In this document: positions 53,677 through 61,246 of the stretch, in pieces
Numbering within the stretch: the first letter of the stretch is position 1
Layout: every line of letters starts with the position of its first letter
Origin: an uncultured Bacteroidia bacterium
GTDB taxonomy: Bacteria > Bacteroidota > Bacteroidia > Bacteroidales > UBA932
Length of the DNA stretch: 64,000 bases
Assembly (NCBI GenBank): GCA_902782225.1
Contig: CACZMF010000015.1
Coordinates: forward strand, 86,867 to 150,866
Direction: 5' to 3'
Position numbers and translations under genes: made by a program
Notes under the pieces: generated by a model
The model's database searches: none
What the model saw: the letters and a program-made list of their open reading frames with translations, nothing else
What the model was told of the DNA's origin: nothing

Positions 53677-54098
53677 AGAACTTGCTGAAGCAGCGGAGCG
53701 ACAAACGGGCGGGTGCTGACCTGGGGGTGGGGGATAGTGAGCTCAGGGGTCCGGAGAGAGAGGGAGCCGTAGAGGAGGATGTCGATATCGATGATGCGGT
53801 CGTGGTAGATGCGGGAGCCATCGGGGCCGTAGGCGGGAGGATCGGTGCGCCCCATCGAGCGCTCTATCCGCTTACAGATCTGCAGGATACGCTCCGGACT
53901 CCGGGCGCTTTCATAGACCACCACGGCATTCAGGAACGGGGGTCCCGAGAAGCCGCAGGCCTCCGTCTCCAAAATCTCCGACATGCGCAGCCGGCGCCCC
54001 TTGAAGGCACGGTCCAAGGCCGCGAGGGCCGTCTGCAGATTGGCCTCACGGTCGCCCAGATTGGTGCCGAGCAAAAGGTAAAGTTCCCTAAGTTTCAT
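53646..54098 (-). CDS. folK: 2-amino-4-hydroxy-6-hydroxymethyldihydropteridine diphosphokinase
   Basis: 150 residues from the ATG that overlaps the upstream stop by one base (TGATG); the longer open frame before it lies inside the neighbour. LYLLLGTNLGDREANLQTAL, PPFLNAVVVYES, RSMGRTDPPAYGPR-like loop and DRIIDIDILLYG are the HPPK motifs, the last two Asp binding Mg. It transfers pyrophosphate from ATP in folate synthesis. It is last in the operon with the suf genes. Confidence 0.9.
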   Translation of the reverse strand: MKLRELYLLLGTNLGDREANLQTALAALDRAFKGRRLRMSEILETEACGFSGPPFLNAVVVYESARSPERILQICKRIERSMGRTDPPAYGPDGSRIYHDRIIDIDILLYGSLSLRTPELTIPHPQVSTRPFVAPLLQQVLYAPGFFWTE

Positions 54099-54454
54099 CA
54101 GAATTCCGGATCCCAGCCGAGAGCCACTCGCGCCTCGTCGGAGAGCATGCTCTGGTCCCACACCGGGTCGAAAGTGAGCTCGATTTCGCACTTCTGCACG
54201 CCTGGGGTGTTCTCCACGCTGTACTTCACCTCCGCAAGCACCTCGTCCGCCATAGGGCAGTTCGGGGCGGTGAAGGTCATCTTTATGTACACCTCGTGCG
54301 CCTTGCTGATGTTGAGTTCGTAGATCAGGCCGAGGTCGTAGATGTTCACGGGGATTTCCGGATCGTAAACCTGCTTCAGGGCCAGAATCACGTCGTCGTA
54401 GAGCGGCGCCAGGGCCTTGACGTCTTCGGGCGTCAGCACATTGTTCTCATTCAT
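54098..54454 (-). CDS. SufT/MIP18-like Fe-S assembly protein (DUF59)
   Basis: 118 residues from MNENNVLTPEDVKALAPLYD; this ATG overlaps the sufE stop by eight bases. DPEIPVNIYDLGLIYELNI, MTFTAPNCPMADEVL and VELTFDP-like EIELTFDPVWDQSML define the DUF59/MIP18 family. The conserved Cys (APNCP) probably handles an iron-sulfur cluster on its way to target proteins. Position after sufS and sufE supports this. No SufBCD is encoded here, so the scaffold must be elsewhere. Confidence 0.87.
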   Translation of the reverse strand: MNENNVLTPEDVKALAPLYDDVILALKQVYDPEIPVNIYDLGLIYELNISKAHEVYIKMTFTAPNCPMADEVLAEVKYSVENTPGVQKCEIELTFDPVWDQSMLSDEARVALGWDPEF

Positions 54455-54857
54455 TTTCAGCAGCTTTAGAGCGGATGGTAGCAATCATCGAGACCAGCCC
54501 GTTGGCTCTGGTGGGCGAAAGGTTTTCCTTCAGCCCCAGGGCGTCGAGGAAAGAAAAATCGTCCGCAAGTATCTCCTGGGGAGTGCGGCCGGAGTAGACG
54601 CCCACAAGCAGGGAAATGATGCCCTTGGTGATGATGGCGTCGCTGTCGGCGGAGAAGACAAGCACTCCGTCCCGCTTCTCGCAATCCAGCCAAACCCTTG
54701 ATTGACAGCCCTTTATGAGACGGTCTTCGGTTTTCTTTTCTTCGGGAAGGCCTTCCAGCCCCTTTCCCAGTTCGATAAGGTATTCGTATTTATCCAGCCA
54801 CTCCTCGTAGAGCGAGAAGTCGTCGATTATCTCCTGTTGTTTCTCCTTCAGTGTCAT
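54447..54857 (-). CDS. sufE: cysteine desulfuration protein SufE
   Basis: 136 residues from MTLKEKQQEIIDDFSLYEEW, whose ATG lies in the sufS stop (ATGA). The active cysteine is in LIKGCQSRVWL (Cys51), which takes the persulfide from SufS; GLVSMIATIRSKA closes the fold. It lifts SufS activity and passes sulfur to the SUF scaffold. The order sufS-sufE with overlap points to equal synthesis. Confidence 0.92.
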   Translation of the reverse strand: MTLKEKQQEIIDDFSLYEEWLDKYEYLIELGKGLEGLPEEKKTEDRLIKGCQSRVWLDCEKRDGVLVFSADSDAIITKGIISLLVGVYSGRTPQEILADDFSFLDALGLKENLSPTRANGLVSMIATIRSKAAENE

Positions 54858-56053
54858 TTCAGCATCGATATCGCTTTGCGCAGCGAAGATAAGAAATATT
54901 CTGCTTCCTGCATCGTGTTGTACGGCGCAAAAGAGGCGCGCAGCATCCCCGTGACCCCGAAGCGGTCCATAAGCGGCTCCGCGCACATCTGCCCGGAACG
55001 CACTGCAACGCCCATTTTGTCCAGGATGAGCGCCAGATCCTCGTGGTGCGCCCCTTCCACGGCAATCGAGAACACCGGCACCTTGCGGCTGAGGTCCGGC
55101 GTGGTGCCGAAGAGGCGTACGCCAGGCATGGCGGAGAGCTCACGGTACACGTGCTCCGTGATGCACTCGTCCTGCTGCATGGAGCGCAGGCACTCAATTG
55201 CGGGCACGAAACAGGGTGTGCCGGAAATGTTCTGCGTGCCGGCTTCGAATTTCTGCGGCAGGGGAGCGTAGGTGGTCTCTTCCCAGCGCACCGTCTGTAT
55301 CATCTCGCCGCCGCCGAACATCGGAGGCATCTGCTCCAGCAGGGCGCGGCGCCCCCAGAGCACGCCGGTGCCAGGGGCTCCGTACATTTTATGCCCCGAA
55401 AAAGCATAAAAATCACAGTCCAGCGCCTGCACGTCAACTTTCTGATGCACAATGCCTTGCGCGCCGTCCACCAGGATCCTGGCGCCCGCCGCGTGCGCCG
55501 CGTCCGCAATTTCCCGCACCGGATTCACAAGGCCGAGCACGTTGGAGACGTGAGCCACGCAGACGAGCCGCGTGCGAGAGCTCAGCAAAGAGGGGAGGAG
55601 GTCGAGCCGCAGGGCGCCGCTCTCATCGACCTGAAGCACCTTAAGCACCGCGCCTTTCCGGCGGCAGAGCATCTGCCAGGGCACTATGTTTGAATGGTGC
55701 CCTGCCTCGTCCACCAGGATTTCGTCCCCCTCGCCGATGAATGCTTCGCCGAAGCTCCAGGCAGCGAGGTTAAGGGAGTGCGTGGCCCCGGAAGTGAAGA
55801 TAACTTCCTCACGCTCAGGGGCATTGATAAACTCGCGCACGGCATCCCTGGCCGCTTCGTAGGCCTCGGTCGCTTCCGTGGCCACACGGTGGACGGCGCG
55901 GTGGAGGTTGGCGGTGCGCATCGAGGATATTTCGTCCCAGCAGGCGGTCACGCTTCGAGGCCGCAGGGAAGTGGCCGCATTGTCGAGATAGACAAGCGGC
56001 TTGCCATAGACCGTGCGGCCCAGCTGGGGGAATTCGTTTCTTAAATCACACAT
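54854..56053 (-). CDS. sufS: cysteine desulfurase SufS
   Basis: 399 residues. PLP lysine is Lys222 in FSGHKMYGAPGTG, the mobile-loop cysteine is Cys357 in VRSGQMCAEPLM (type II desulfurase), and LDNAATS and EAGHHSNIVPW are conserved. It converts cysteine to alanine and a bound persulfide used in Fe-S clusters. It overlaps the epimerase stop by eight bases and sufE by four. Confidence 0.93.
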   Translation of the reverse strand: MCDLRNEFPQLGRTVYGKPLVYLDNAATSLRPRSVTACWDEISSMRTANLHRAVHRVATEATEAYEAARDAVREFINAPEREEVIFTSGATHSLNLAAWSFGEAFIGEGDEILVDEAGHHSNIVPWQMLCRRKGAVLKVLQVDESGALRLDLLPSLLSSRTRLVCVAHVSNVLGLVNPVREIADAAHAAGARILVDGAQGIVHQKVDVQALDCDFYAFSGHKMYGAPGTGVLWGRRALLEQMPPMFGGGEMIQTVRWEETTYAPLPQKFEAGTQNISGTPCFVPAIECLRSMQQDECITEHVYRELSAMPGVRLFGTTPDLSRKVPVFSIAVEGAHHEDLALILDKMGVAVRSGQMCAEPLMDRFGVTGMLRASFAPYNTMQEAEYFLSSLRKAISMLK

Positions 56054-57170
56054 TTTTCAGTCCGAGTCCGGGGCCTTCCGGCAGCACCATCAGGCCGTCA
56101 CGAACTATCATTCCTTTATATAAATCGTTGGTTATCAATAAATTACCATCTATATCGCAAAAGTCTGCGGCAGGAGCGAGATGCGCTGCAGCTGTGCACG
56201 CGCAGGAGGTCTCGGTCATACATCCCACCATCACCTTCATCCCTTCAGCCCGGGCGTATGCTATCATTTTCCGTGCCTCCAGAAGGCCGGCGCTTTTCAT
56301 GAGCTTTATATTGATTCCCGAGTACGCGCCCTTGAGGGCCGGGATGTCCCTTAGCCGCTGCACGGCTTCGTCGGCAATTATAGGCAGGGGGCTGCGCTCG
56401 GTGATCCAGGCGGTGTCGTCGAGCCGCTCCTTTGCCAGGGGCTGCTCCACCAGCTGCACTCCCTGCTCCTTCAGCCAGAATATCACATCCAGCGCCTTGG
56501 CGCGGTCTTTCCATCCCTGGTTAGCATCCACCACCAGAGGCAGGTCGGTGATTTCACGGATGGTGCGGATCATCTGCTCGTCGGTGTCGAGGCCAACTTT
56601 GACCTTCAGCACTTTGTAGAGCCCAGCGCATTCACGGGTCTTTTCCCGCACCACTTCCGGGGTGTCGATACCTATCGTGAAGCTGGTGGGGCCGGCCTTG
56701 GCGGGGTTGTAGCCCCACATTTTGTAGAGCGGCACGCCGAGCGTCTGGCCCACCAGGTCGTGGAGAGCAATATCAACGGCGGCCTTGGCAGGGGAGTCTC
56801 CGTCCGACAGATCATCCAGATAAGCCATTATGTCCTCCAGCAGGAAGGGGCTTTCGAAGCGGCCCAGATCCACTTTTGAAAGGAATGCGCAGACGCTTTC
56901 CACCGTGTGGCCAAGGTAGGGCGGCATCGACGCTTCGCCGTGGCCGGTGAGCCCTTCCCATTCGATTTCGACCTGGACGCCGGGGGTGGTTTTGCGGCTG
57001 TAGCTGGACACGGTGAAGGTGTGGGCAAGAGTGAGTTCGTAGGGGCGGAAACTCAGGGTCATGCGACCGCCTCCGGCCTTGGTCTTCGGGGCGGCGGGGA
57101 AGCGGCAGGAACTCAGGCCGGCCGCGATTGCGACTCCGGCCGATGCGGCTATAAACTCTCTTCTGTCCAT
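56046..57170 (-). CDS. exported dipeptide epimerase (enolase superfamily, L-Ala-D/L-Glu type)
   Basis: 374 residues. The N-terminus MDRREFIAASAGVAIAAGLSSC has a twin-arginine pattern and a lipobox. The barrel carries LKVKVG (catalytic Lys pair), VVDANQGW, LVEQPL and IIADEAV as metal ligands, and the second lysine in INIKLMKSAG. Such enzymes epimerise dipeptides from peptidoglycan turnover, so periplasmic placement fits. It is first of the operon with sufS, whose role is not evidently related. The mRNA would start within a few bases of the ATG. Confidence 0.82.
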   Translation of the reverse strand: MDRREFIAASAGVAIAAGLSSCRFPAAPKTKAGGGRMTLSFRPYELTLAHTFTVSSYSRKTTPGVQVEIEWEGLTGHGEASMPPYLGHTVESVCAFLSKVDLGRFESPFLLEDIMAYLDDLSDGDSPAKAAVDIALHDLVGQTLGVPLYKMWGYNPAKAGPTSFTIGIDTPEVVREKTRECAGLYKVLKVKVGLDTDEQMIRTIREITDLPLVVDANQGWKDRAKALDVIFWLKEQGVQLVEQPLAKERLDDTAWITERSPLPIIADEAVQRLRDIPALKGAYSGINIKLMKSAGLLEARKMIAYARAEGMKVMVGCMTETSCACTAAAHLAPAADFCDIDGNLLITNDLYKGMIVRDGLMVLPEGPGLGLKNV

Positions 57171-57174
57171 ACTA

Positions 57175-57182
57175 CAAAATTA
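57175..57182 (-). promoter_or_regulatory. -7 box of the epimerase-suf operon, near-leaderless
   Basis: TAATTTTG on the minus strand, four bases from the ATG. No exact TTTG at the expected distance. Confidence 0.45.
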
Positions 57183-57194
57183 AGAATATTTCAG

Positions 57195-57202
57195 TAATTT
57201 TG
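57195..57202 (+). promoter_or_regulatory. -7 box of ruvA
   Basis: TAATTTTG, 19 bases before the ruvA ATG. It is back to back with the box of the epimerase operon, 12 bases away. Confidence 0.45.
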
Positions 57203-57221
57203 TGGAAAATACTATTGGATT

Positions 57222-57815
57222 ATGCTTGATTATATTTCCGGTCGCATTGCAGAACTCACTCCCACCCGCACTGTCGTGGATAACGCCGGCCTTGGCTACA
57301 GCCTTGAGATTTCCCTCCAGACTTATGAGCAGCTTGAAGGCAAGGGCGAGGCCGTGGTCTATGTCCAGACACAGATGAACCAGCGGGACGGGACGAGCGT
57401 CGATTACGGCTTTGCGAGCAAGGACGAGAGGGAGTTGTTCCGCCTTATCACCGGCGTCTCCGGATTCGGTGCCGCATCGGCGAGGATGCTGTTGTCGTCG
57501 ATGACTTCCGAAGAGTTGAGAGAGGCAATCATCTCCGAAAATGTCAACGCGCTTAAATCTGTCAAGGGTGTCGGACTCAAGACCGCCCAGCGGATGATTC
57601 TCGAGCTCAAGGACAAGATCGTGAAGGGCGACGGCACCAGCAGCGACGCGCTGTTTGTCTCCGACACCAATTCTGCCGCCGAAGAGGCCGGCAGCGCCCT
57701 CCAGATGCTCGGCTTCTCCAAGCCCAACATCAACAAGGCCATCCAGGCCATCCTCAAAGCCAACCCCCGCGCCTCCGTCGAGCAAATAATTAAATCCGCA
57801 CTCCAGATGCTCTGA
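57222..57815 (+). CDS. ruvA: Holliday junction helicase subunit RuvA
   Basis: 197 residues. Domain I starts MLDYISGRIAELTPT and DNAGLGYSLEIS; the two helix-hairpin-helix motifs are LITGVSGFGAASARMLL and LKSVKGVGLKTAQRMILEL; domain III, which contacts RuvB, ends IIKSALQML. It binds four-way junctions and loads RuvB. ruvB is not adjacent. The last five codons form the left arm of a 14-base inverted repeat. Confidence 0.93.
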   Translation: MLDYISGRIAELTPTRTVVDNAGLGYSLEISLQTYEQLEGKGEAVVYVQTQMNQRDGTSVDYGFASKDERELFRLITGVSGFGAASARMLLSSMTSEELREAIISENVNALKSVKGVGLKTAQRMILELKDKIVKGDGTSSDALFVSDTNSAAEEAGSALQMLGFSKPNINKAIQAILKANPRASVEQIIKSALQML

Positions 57816-57923
57816 TGCCAGAGCATCTGGAGCAACTATTATCCCCCTGCACCCCCAGGGGAGAAGGGGAAGGTTCCCCTTCCGCGGCTCACGCCGCTAT
57901 CCCCTCTGTCGGCGCTTAGCGCC
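57801..57923. repeat. run of four hairpins behind ruvA
   Basis: In order: CTCCAGATGCTCTG/CAGAGCATCTGGAG (57801-57832, 14 perfect pairs across the ruvA stop); CCCCTG/CAGGGG (57844-57861); GAAGGGGAA/TTCCCCTTC (57863-57882); GCGGC/GCCGC (57884-57897); then GGCGC/GCGCC (57911-57923). The first could end ruvA transcription, though no T run follows. Confidence 0.65.
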
Positions 57924-57950
57924 TCCAATACCTAGCTTACGCCAACTAAA

Positions 57951-58060
57951 GGTGGTGGGGTGTACCGCTAAAAAATGTGCCACCCTCGGCAACATAAGAG
58001 GGAGGGTGCCCTTTAGGGAGGGGTCGCGAAGCGACTTTTTTAGCGGTACACCCCACCACC
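57951..58060. repeat. 110-bp element with 25-base perfect inverted ends
   Basis: The left arm GGTGGTGGGGTGTACCGCTA plus five A (57951-57975) is perfectly complementary to 58036-58060. The 60-base centre contains CACCCTC/GAGGGTG and GTCGC/GCGAC hairpins and no gene. The form resembles a small non-autonomous mobile element or a structured RNA. It lies six bases from a parS-like site. Confidence 0.7.
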
Positions 58061-58066
58061 TAAAAA

Positions 58067-58082
58067 GGTTCCACGTGGAACA
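58067..58082. promoter_or_regulatory. parS-like site 1
   Basis: GGTTCCACGTGGAACA differs from the palindromic centromere site TGTTCCACGTGGAACA only at the first base. It lies between the hairpin element and the mnmG stop. Confidence 0.6.
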
Positions 58083-58083
58083 A

Positions 58084-59973
58084 TTAGCGGCCGAAGTAGA
58101 CGAGGAGGACTGAGATGTCGGAAGGGGAGACGCCGGAGATGCGGGAGGCCTGGCCGATTGTGTGGGGCGTGTAGCGCTTGAACTTCTGGCGGCACTCGAT
58201 GGTGAGGCCGGAGATGCGGTCGAAATCAAAGCCATCAGGAATGGCAAGATCTTCGAGCCTTCGCATCTTCTCGACCAGCTGACGCTCCCGGTCGATATAA
58301 CCTTTATATTTAAGATTAATCTCCACGGACTCCACAACCTTGGGATCCGGAATACCGCTTAGGCCGAATCGTTCGAATGTTCCACGTGGAACAAAACGCA
58401 GTACATCAAGCAACGAAAGCTCAGGCCTGGTAGCAATATCAGAAACACGTTTTGACTCAGAAAGCGCAGCAGAGCCAGACTCAACGAGGAAAGGATTAAC
58501 CGAAGGAGCGGTCAGATTCGTAGAATCGCAAAGGCGTGTTAAAGAAGCGGCATCTTCATATTTGCGAACGCAGGAAGCATACCTTTCTTCAGAAGCCAAA
58601 CCTATTTCAAACGAGCGGGGAGTCAACCTCTGGTCTGCGTTATCCTGACGCAACAGGATACGATACTCGGCACGCGAGGTGAACATGCGATAAGGTTCAT
58701 CGACCCCTTTGGTGATAAGGTCATCGATCAGAACTCCGATATATGCTTCGTCGCGCCTTAGCACAAAAGGATCTTTACCAGACACGGAAAGAGCAGCGTT
58801 GATTCCTGCCATCAATCCCTGCGCAGCAGCTTCTTCATAACCCGTAGTGCCATTGACCTGACCTGCAAGATAGAGGTTGTCGATCACCCGGGACTCAAGC
58901 GTAGGCTTAAGCTGGGTGGGGTCGAAGAAGTCGTACTCCACAGCATACGCCGGACGGAATACCCGCACGTTTGCCATCCCTTCCATAGCCCGCAGCGCAT
59001 CCATCTGAACCTCGAAAGGAAGAGAGGAAGAGAAGCCCTGGAGGTAATACTCATTAGTGCCGTAACCTTCCGGCTCCAGGAACAGCTGATGTGCGTCATT
59101 ATCCGGAAACACCCTCAACTTGTCCTCAATACTCGGACAGTAGCGCGGTCCTCTGCCATGGATGACGCCGGTGAAAAGAGGAGAGTCTCCGAATCCTTTG
59201 CGAAGCCTCTCGTGGACTTCGACATTCGTGTGAAGAATATAGCAGTCCATCTGCCGGCCGGATTTCTGGACTCGGGAAGGAAGGTCAAGAAAAGAAAAAC
59301 GTTCCGGCGAGGGATCGCCATGCTGGCAGAGAAGAGCGGAAGTATCGACAGACGTGATGTCTATCCTCGGAGGGGTGCCGGTCTTCATACGGTCCGAAAT
59401 AAGGCCGTGCTCGACAAGCTGGCAGGTCAGGCCATTGGAAGCACGCTCCCCGATACGGCCGCCCAAAAGTTGCCGACGCCCGACGAACAGCTTTCCGGAA
59501 AGGAAGGTCCCGGCCGTCAAAATAAGCTTCTGACACTTAAATATTTGACCGTCTGCCGTACGGATGCCGCAAATTTTTGAATTCTCAAAGAGAAGAGAAT
59601 CCGCCAAACTCTCGTAAATGCTTAATCCATAAGTATTTAGCAACACGGAGCGCCAATTCAGCGAAAATCGGATTTTATCGCACTGGGCCCTGGGGCTCCA
59701 CATCGCCGGCCCTTTGGACTTGTTGAGCATGCGGAACTGCAGGGTCGACTGGTCAGTGACGATTCCGCTCATTCCGCCGAGCGCATCGATCTCCCGGACG
59801 ATCTGTCCCTTCGCAATTCCTCCGATCGCAGGATTGCAGGACATCTTCGCCACGGCCACAGAATCCATCGTGATAAGAAGCACCGAGCATCCGAGGCGGG
59901 CGGCAGCCACAGCAGCTTCACATCCGGCGTGCCCGGCACCGACCACTATTATGTCGAAACTGTTACTTCCCAC
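58084..59973 (-). CDS. mnmG: tRNA uridine-5-carboxymethylaminomethyl synthesis enzyme MnmG (GidA)
   Basis: 629 residues. FAD binding GAGHAGCEAAVAAARLG opens the protein; CNPAIGGIAKGQIVREIDALGG, GTFLSGKLFVG and GQVNGTTGYEEAAAQGLMAG follow. With MnmE it modifies wobble uridine-34 of several tRNAs. The C-terminal segment has FVPRGTFERFGLSGI, coded over a parS-like palindrome, and this stretch is unusual for the family. It overlaps ybeY by 11 bases. In many bacteria this gene is near the replication origin and parAB. Confidence 0.95.
   Translation of the reverse strand: MGSNSFDIIVVGAGHAGCEAAVAAARLGCSVLLITMDSVAVAKMSCNPAIGGIAKGQIVREIDALGGMSGIVTDQSTLQFRMLNKSKGPAMWSPRAQCDKIRFSLNWRSVLLNTYGLSIYESLADSLLFENSKICGIRTADGQIFKCQKLILTAGTFLSGKLFVGRRQLLGGRIGERASNGLTCQLVEHGLISDRMKTGTPPRIDITSVDTSALLCQHGDPSPERFSFLDLPSRVQKSGRQMDCYILHTNVEVHERLRKGFGDSPLFTGVIHGRGPRYCPSIEDKLRVFPDNDAHQLFLEPEGYGTNEYYLQGFSSSLPFEVQMDALRAMEGMANVRVFRPAYAVEYDFFDPTQLKPTLESRVIDNLYLAGQVNGTTGYEEAAAQGLMAGINAALSVSGKDPFVLRRDEAYIGVLIDDLITKGVDEPYRMFTSRAEYRILLRQDNADQRLTPRSFEIGLASEERYASCVRKYEDAASLTRLCDSTNLTAPSVNPFLVESGSAALSESKRVSDIATRPELSLLDVLRFVPRGTFERFGLSGIPDPKVVESVEINLKYKGYIDRERQLVEKMRRLEDLAIPDGFDFDRISGLTIECRQKFKRYTPHTIGQASRISGVSPSDISVLLVYFGR
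58378..58393. promoter_or_regulatory. parS-like site 2, inside mnmG
   Basis: TGTTCCACGTGGAACA, a perfect 16-base palindrome identical to a known bacterial parS variant, in the coding sequence near the 3' end of mnmG, 311 bases from site 1. Confidence 0.72.
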
Positions 59974-60397
59974 TGTCCATCAAAAGTTGACGCTGGCCAA
60001 GATAGTAGTTTTCCTTCTGACGCATCTGCTTCACATCTTCCTCGGTATGGTCGTCATAACCGATGAGATGCAGAAGACCGTGCACAATGACGCGGTGCAG
60101 CTCCTCATCGAACTCGGTTCCATAGAAAACGGCATTTTCACGCACTGTGTCGATGCTGATGAAAAGGTCTCCCGACACCATGGGCTTCTCGGAATAATCG
60201 AATGTGATGATGTCCGTATAGTAATCGTGGCCTAAATATTGCAAGTTAATGCCAAGTATATAAGGGTCGGAGCAGAAAATTATATTAAGGTCTCCGAGTT
60301 TGCATATCTCACTCTCGGCCACGAAACGTAGCCAGCGATTATTGAAAAGTCTGTTTTTGTAGTCGAATTTGACGTCCTCGCAAAAGTACCTTACCAT
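59963..60397 (-). CDS. ybeY: rRNA maturation endoribonuclease YbeY
   Basis: 144 residues from MVRYFCEDVKFDYKNR; an ATG eight codons upstream is less likely. The zinc site HGLLHLIGYDDHTEED (three His) is complete, and SYDYYTDIITFDYSE-like YLGHDYYTDIITFDYSEKP precedes it. It trims the 3' end of 16S rRNA and takes part in ribosome quality control. Lower GC than its neighbours. Confidence 0.92.
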   Translation of the reverse strand: MVRYFCEDVKFDYKNRLFNNRWLRFVAESEICKLGDLNIIFCSDPYILGINLQYLGHDYYTDIITFDYSEKPMVSGDLFISIDTVRENAVFYGTEFDEELHRVIVHGLLHLIGYDDHTEEDVKQMRQKENYYLGQRQLLMDSGK

Positions 60398-60435
60398 AAC
60401 GGAATGTATTACAAGGCGCAAATCTACAACAAAAA

Positions 60436-60466
60436 TTGGAATTGAATTTAATAATTTATATATTTA
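60436..60466 (+). promoter_or_regulatory. possible promoter of tonB
   Basis: TTGG at 60436-60439, about 19 bases, then TATATTTA (60459-60466), one base off the consensus; the start is 31 bases downstream. Confidence 0.4.
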
Positions 60467-60497
60467 CGGCTTGAATAGACAATAAACAATAAACTAT

Positions 60498-61187
60498 ATG
60501 GAAGTTAAGAAATCAGAAAAAGCCAGTCTGGAGAACAAGAGATTCTTGTTCGTCGAGATAGGTTTCGTCGTCGCTCTGCTGGCAGTGCTCGGCGCATTCG
60601 AGTGGAGCAGCAAGGAAAAGGCCGACACTTCCCTTCTTGCTGAAAACTCGGAAATCATTGATGAAGAGATCATTCCGATCACTCAGGAAACCCCTCCCCC
60701 GCCCCCCGAAATGGCGAAGGTCCCTATCCTGTCAGACCGTATCGACATCATCGATGACGATATAAAGGTCAACGACAACATCATCAACCTCGAAGACGAC
60801 GCCAACCTCGGTGTTGAAATCCAGGACTACGTCGAAGAGGTCAAGGAAGAGGTCGTGGAAGAGGAGACCATTCCTTTCCAGCTCGTGGAAGAGAAGCCCA
60901 AATTCCAGGGTGGCGATGCGAATGATTTCTCCAAGTGGGTGAACCAGCGCCTCAACTACCCCGATGTCGCCAAGGAAAATGGTGTGCAGGGCCGTGTGAT
61001 GCTTCAGTTCACCGTCGGTACCGACGGTTCCGTGTCCGGAGTCAAGGTGCTCCGTGGCGTGGATCCTTCCCTAGACAAGGAGGCCGTGCGCGTTGTGTCT
61101 ATGTCCCCGAAGTGGACCCCCGGCAAGCAGCGCGACCGCAAGGTGAAGGTCACCTACACCTTCCCTGTGATCTTCCAGTTGAGGTAA
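60498..61187 (+). CDS. tonB: energy transducer TonB
   Basis: 229 residues. One helix (FLFVEIGFVVALLAVLGAFE) near the N-terminus anchors it in the inner membrane; the short Pro-rich stretch TPPPPPEM and an acidic, Val/Glu-rich periplasmic linker follow. The C-terminal domain (about 135-229) has FSKWVNQRLNYPDVAKENGV and the conserved GRVMLQFTVGTDGSVSGVKV. It passes proton-motive energy to outer-membrane receptors. No exbB, exbD or receptor is nearby. Confidence 0.9.
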   Translation: MEVKKSEKASLENKRFLFVEIGFVVALLAVLGAFEWSSKEKADTSLLAENSEIIDEEIIPITQETPPPPPEMAKVPILSDRIDIIDDDIKVNDNIINLEDDANLGVEIQDYVEEVKEEVVEEETIPFQLVEEKPKFQGGDANDFSKWVNQRLNYPDVAKENGVQGRVMLQFTVGTDGSVSGVKVLRGVDPSLDKEAVRVVSMSPKWTPGKQRDRKVKVTYTFPVIFQLR

Positions 61188-61204
61188 TTATCAGCAACTC
61201 AAAT

Positions 61205-61237
61205 AAAAAGGCTGTCCCCGACCGGATGGCCTTTTTT
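61205..61237 (+). terminator. intrinsic terminator of tonB
   Basis: AAAAAGGC pairs with GGCCTTTTTT across a 15-base loop, with the T run at the end; hflX starts ten bases later. Confidence 0.75.
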
Positions 61238-61246
61238 CGATAGGGA

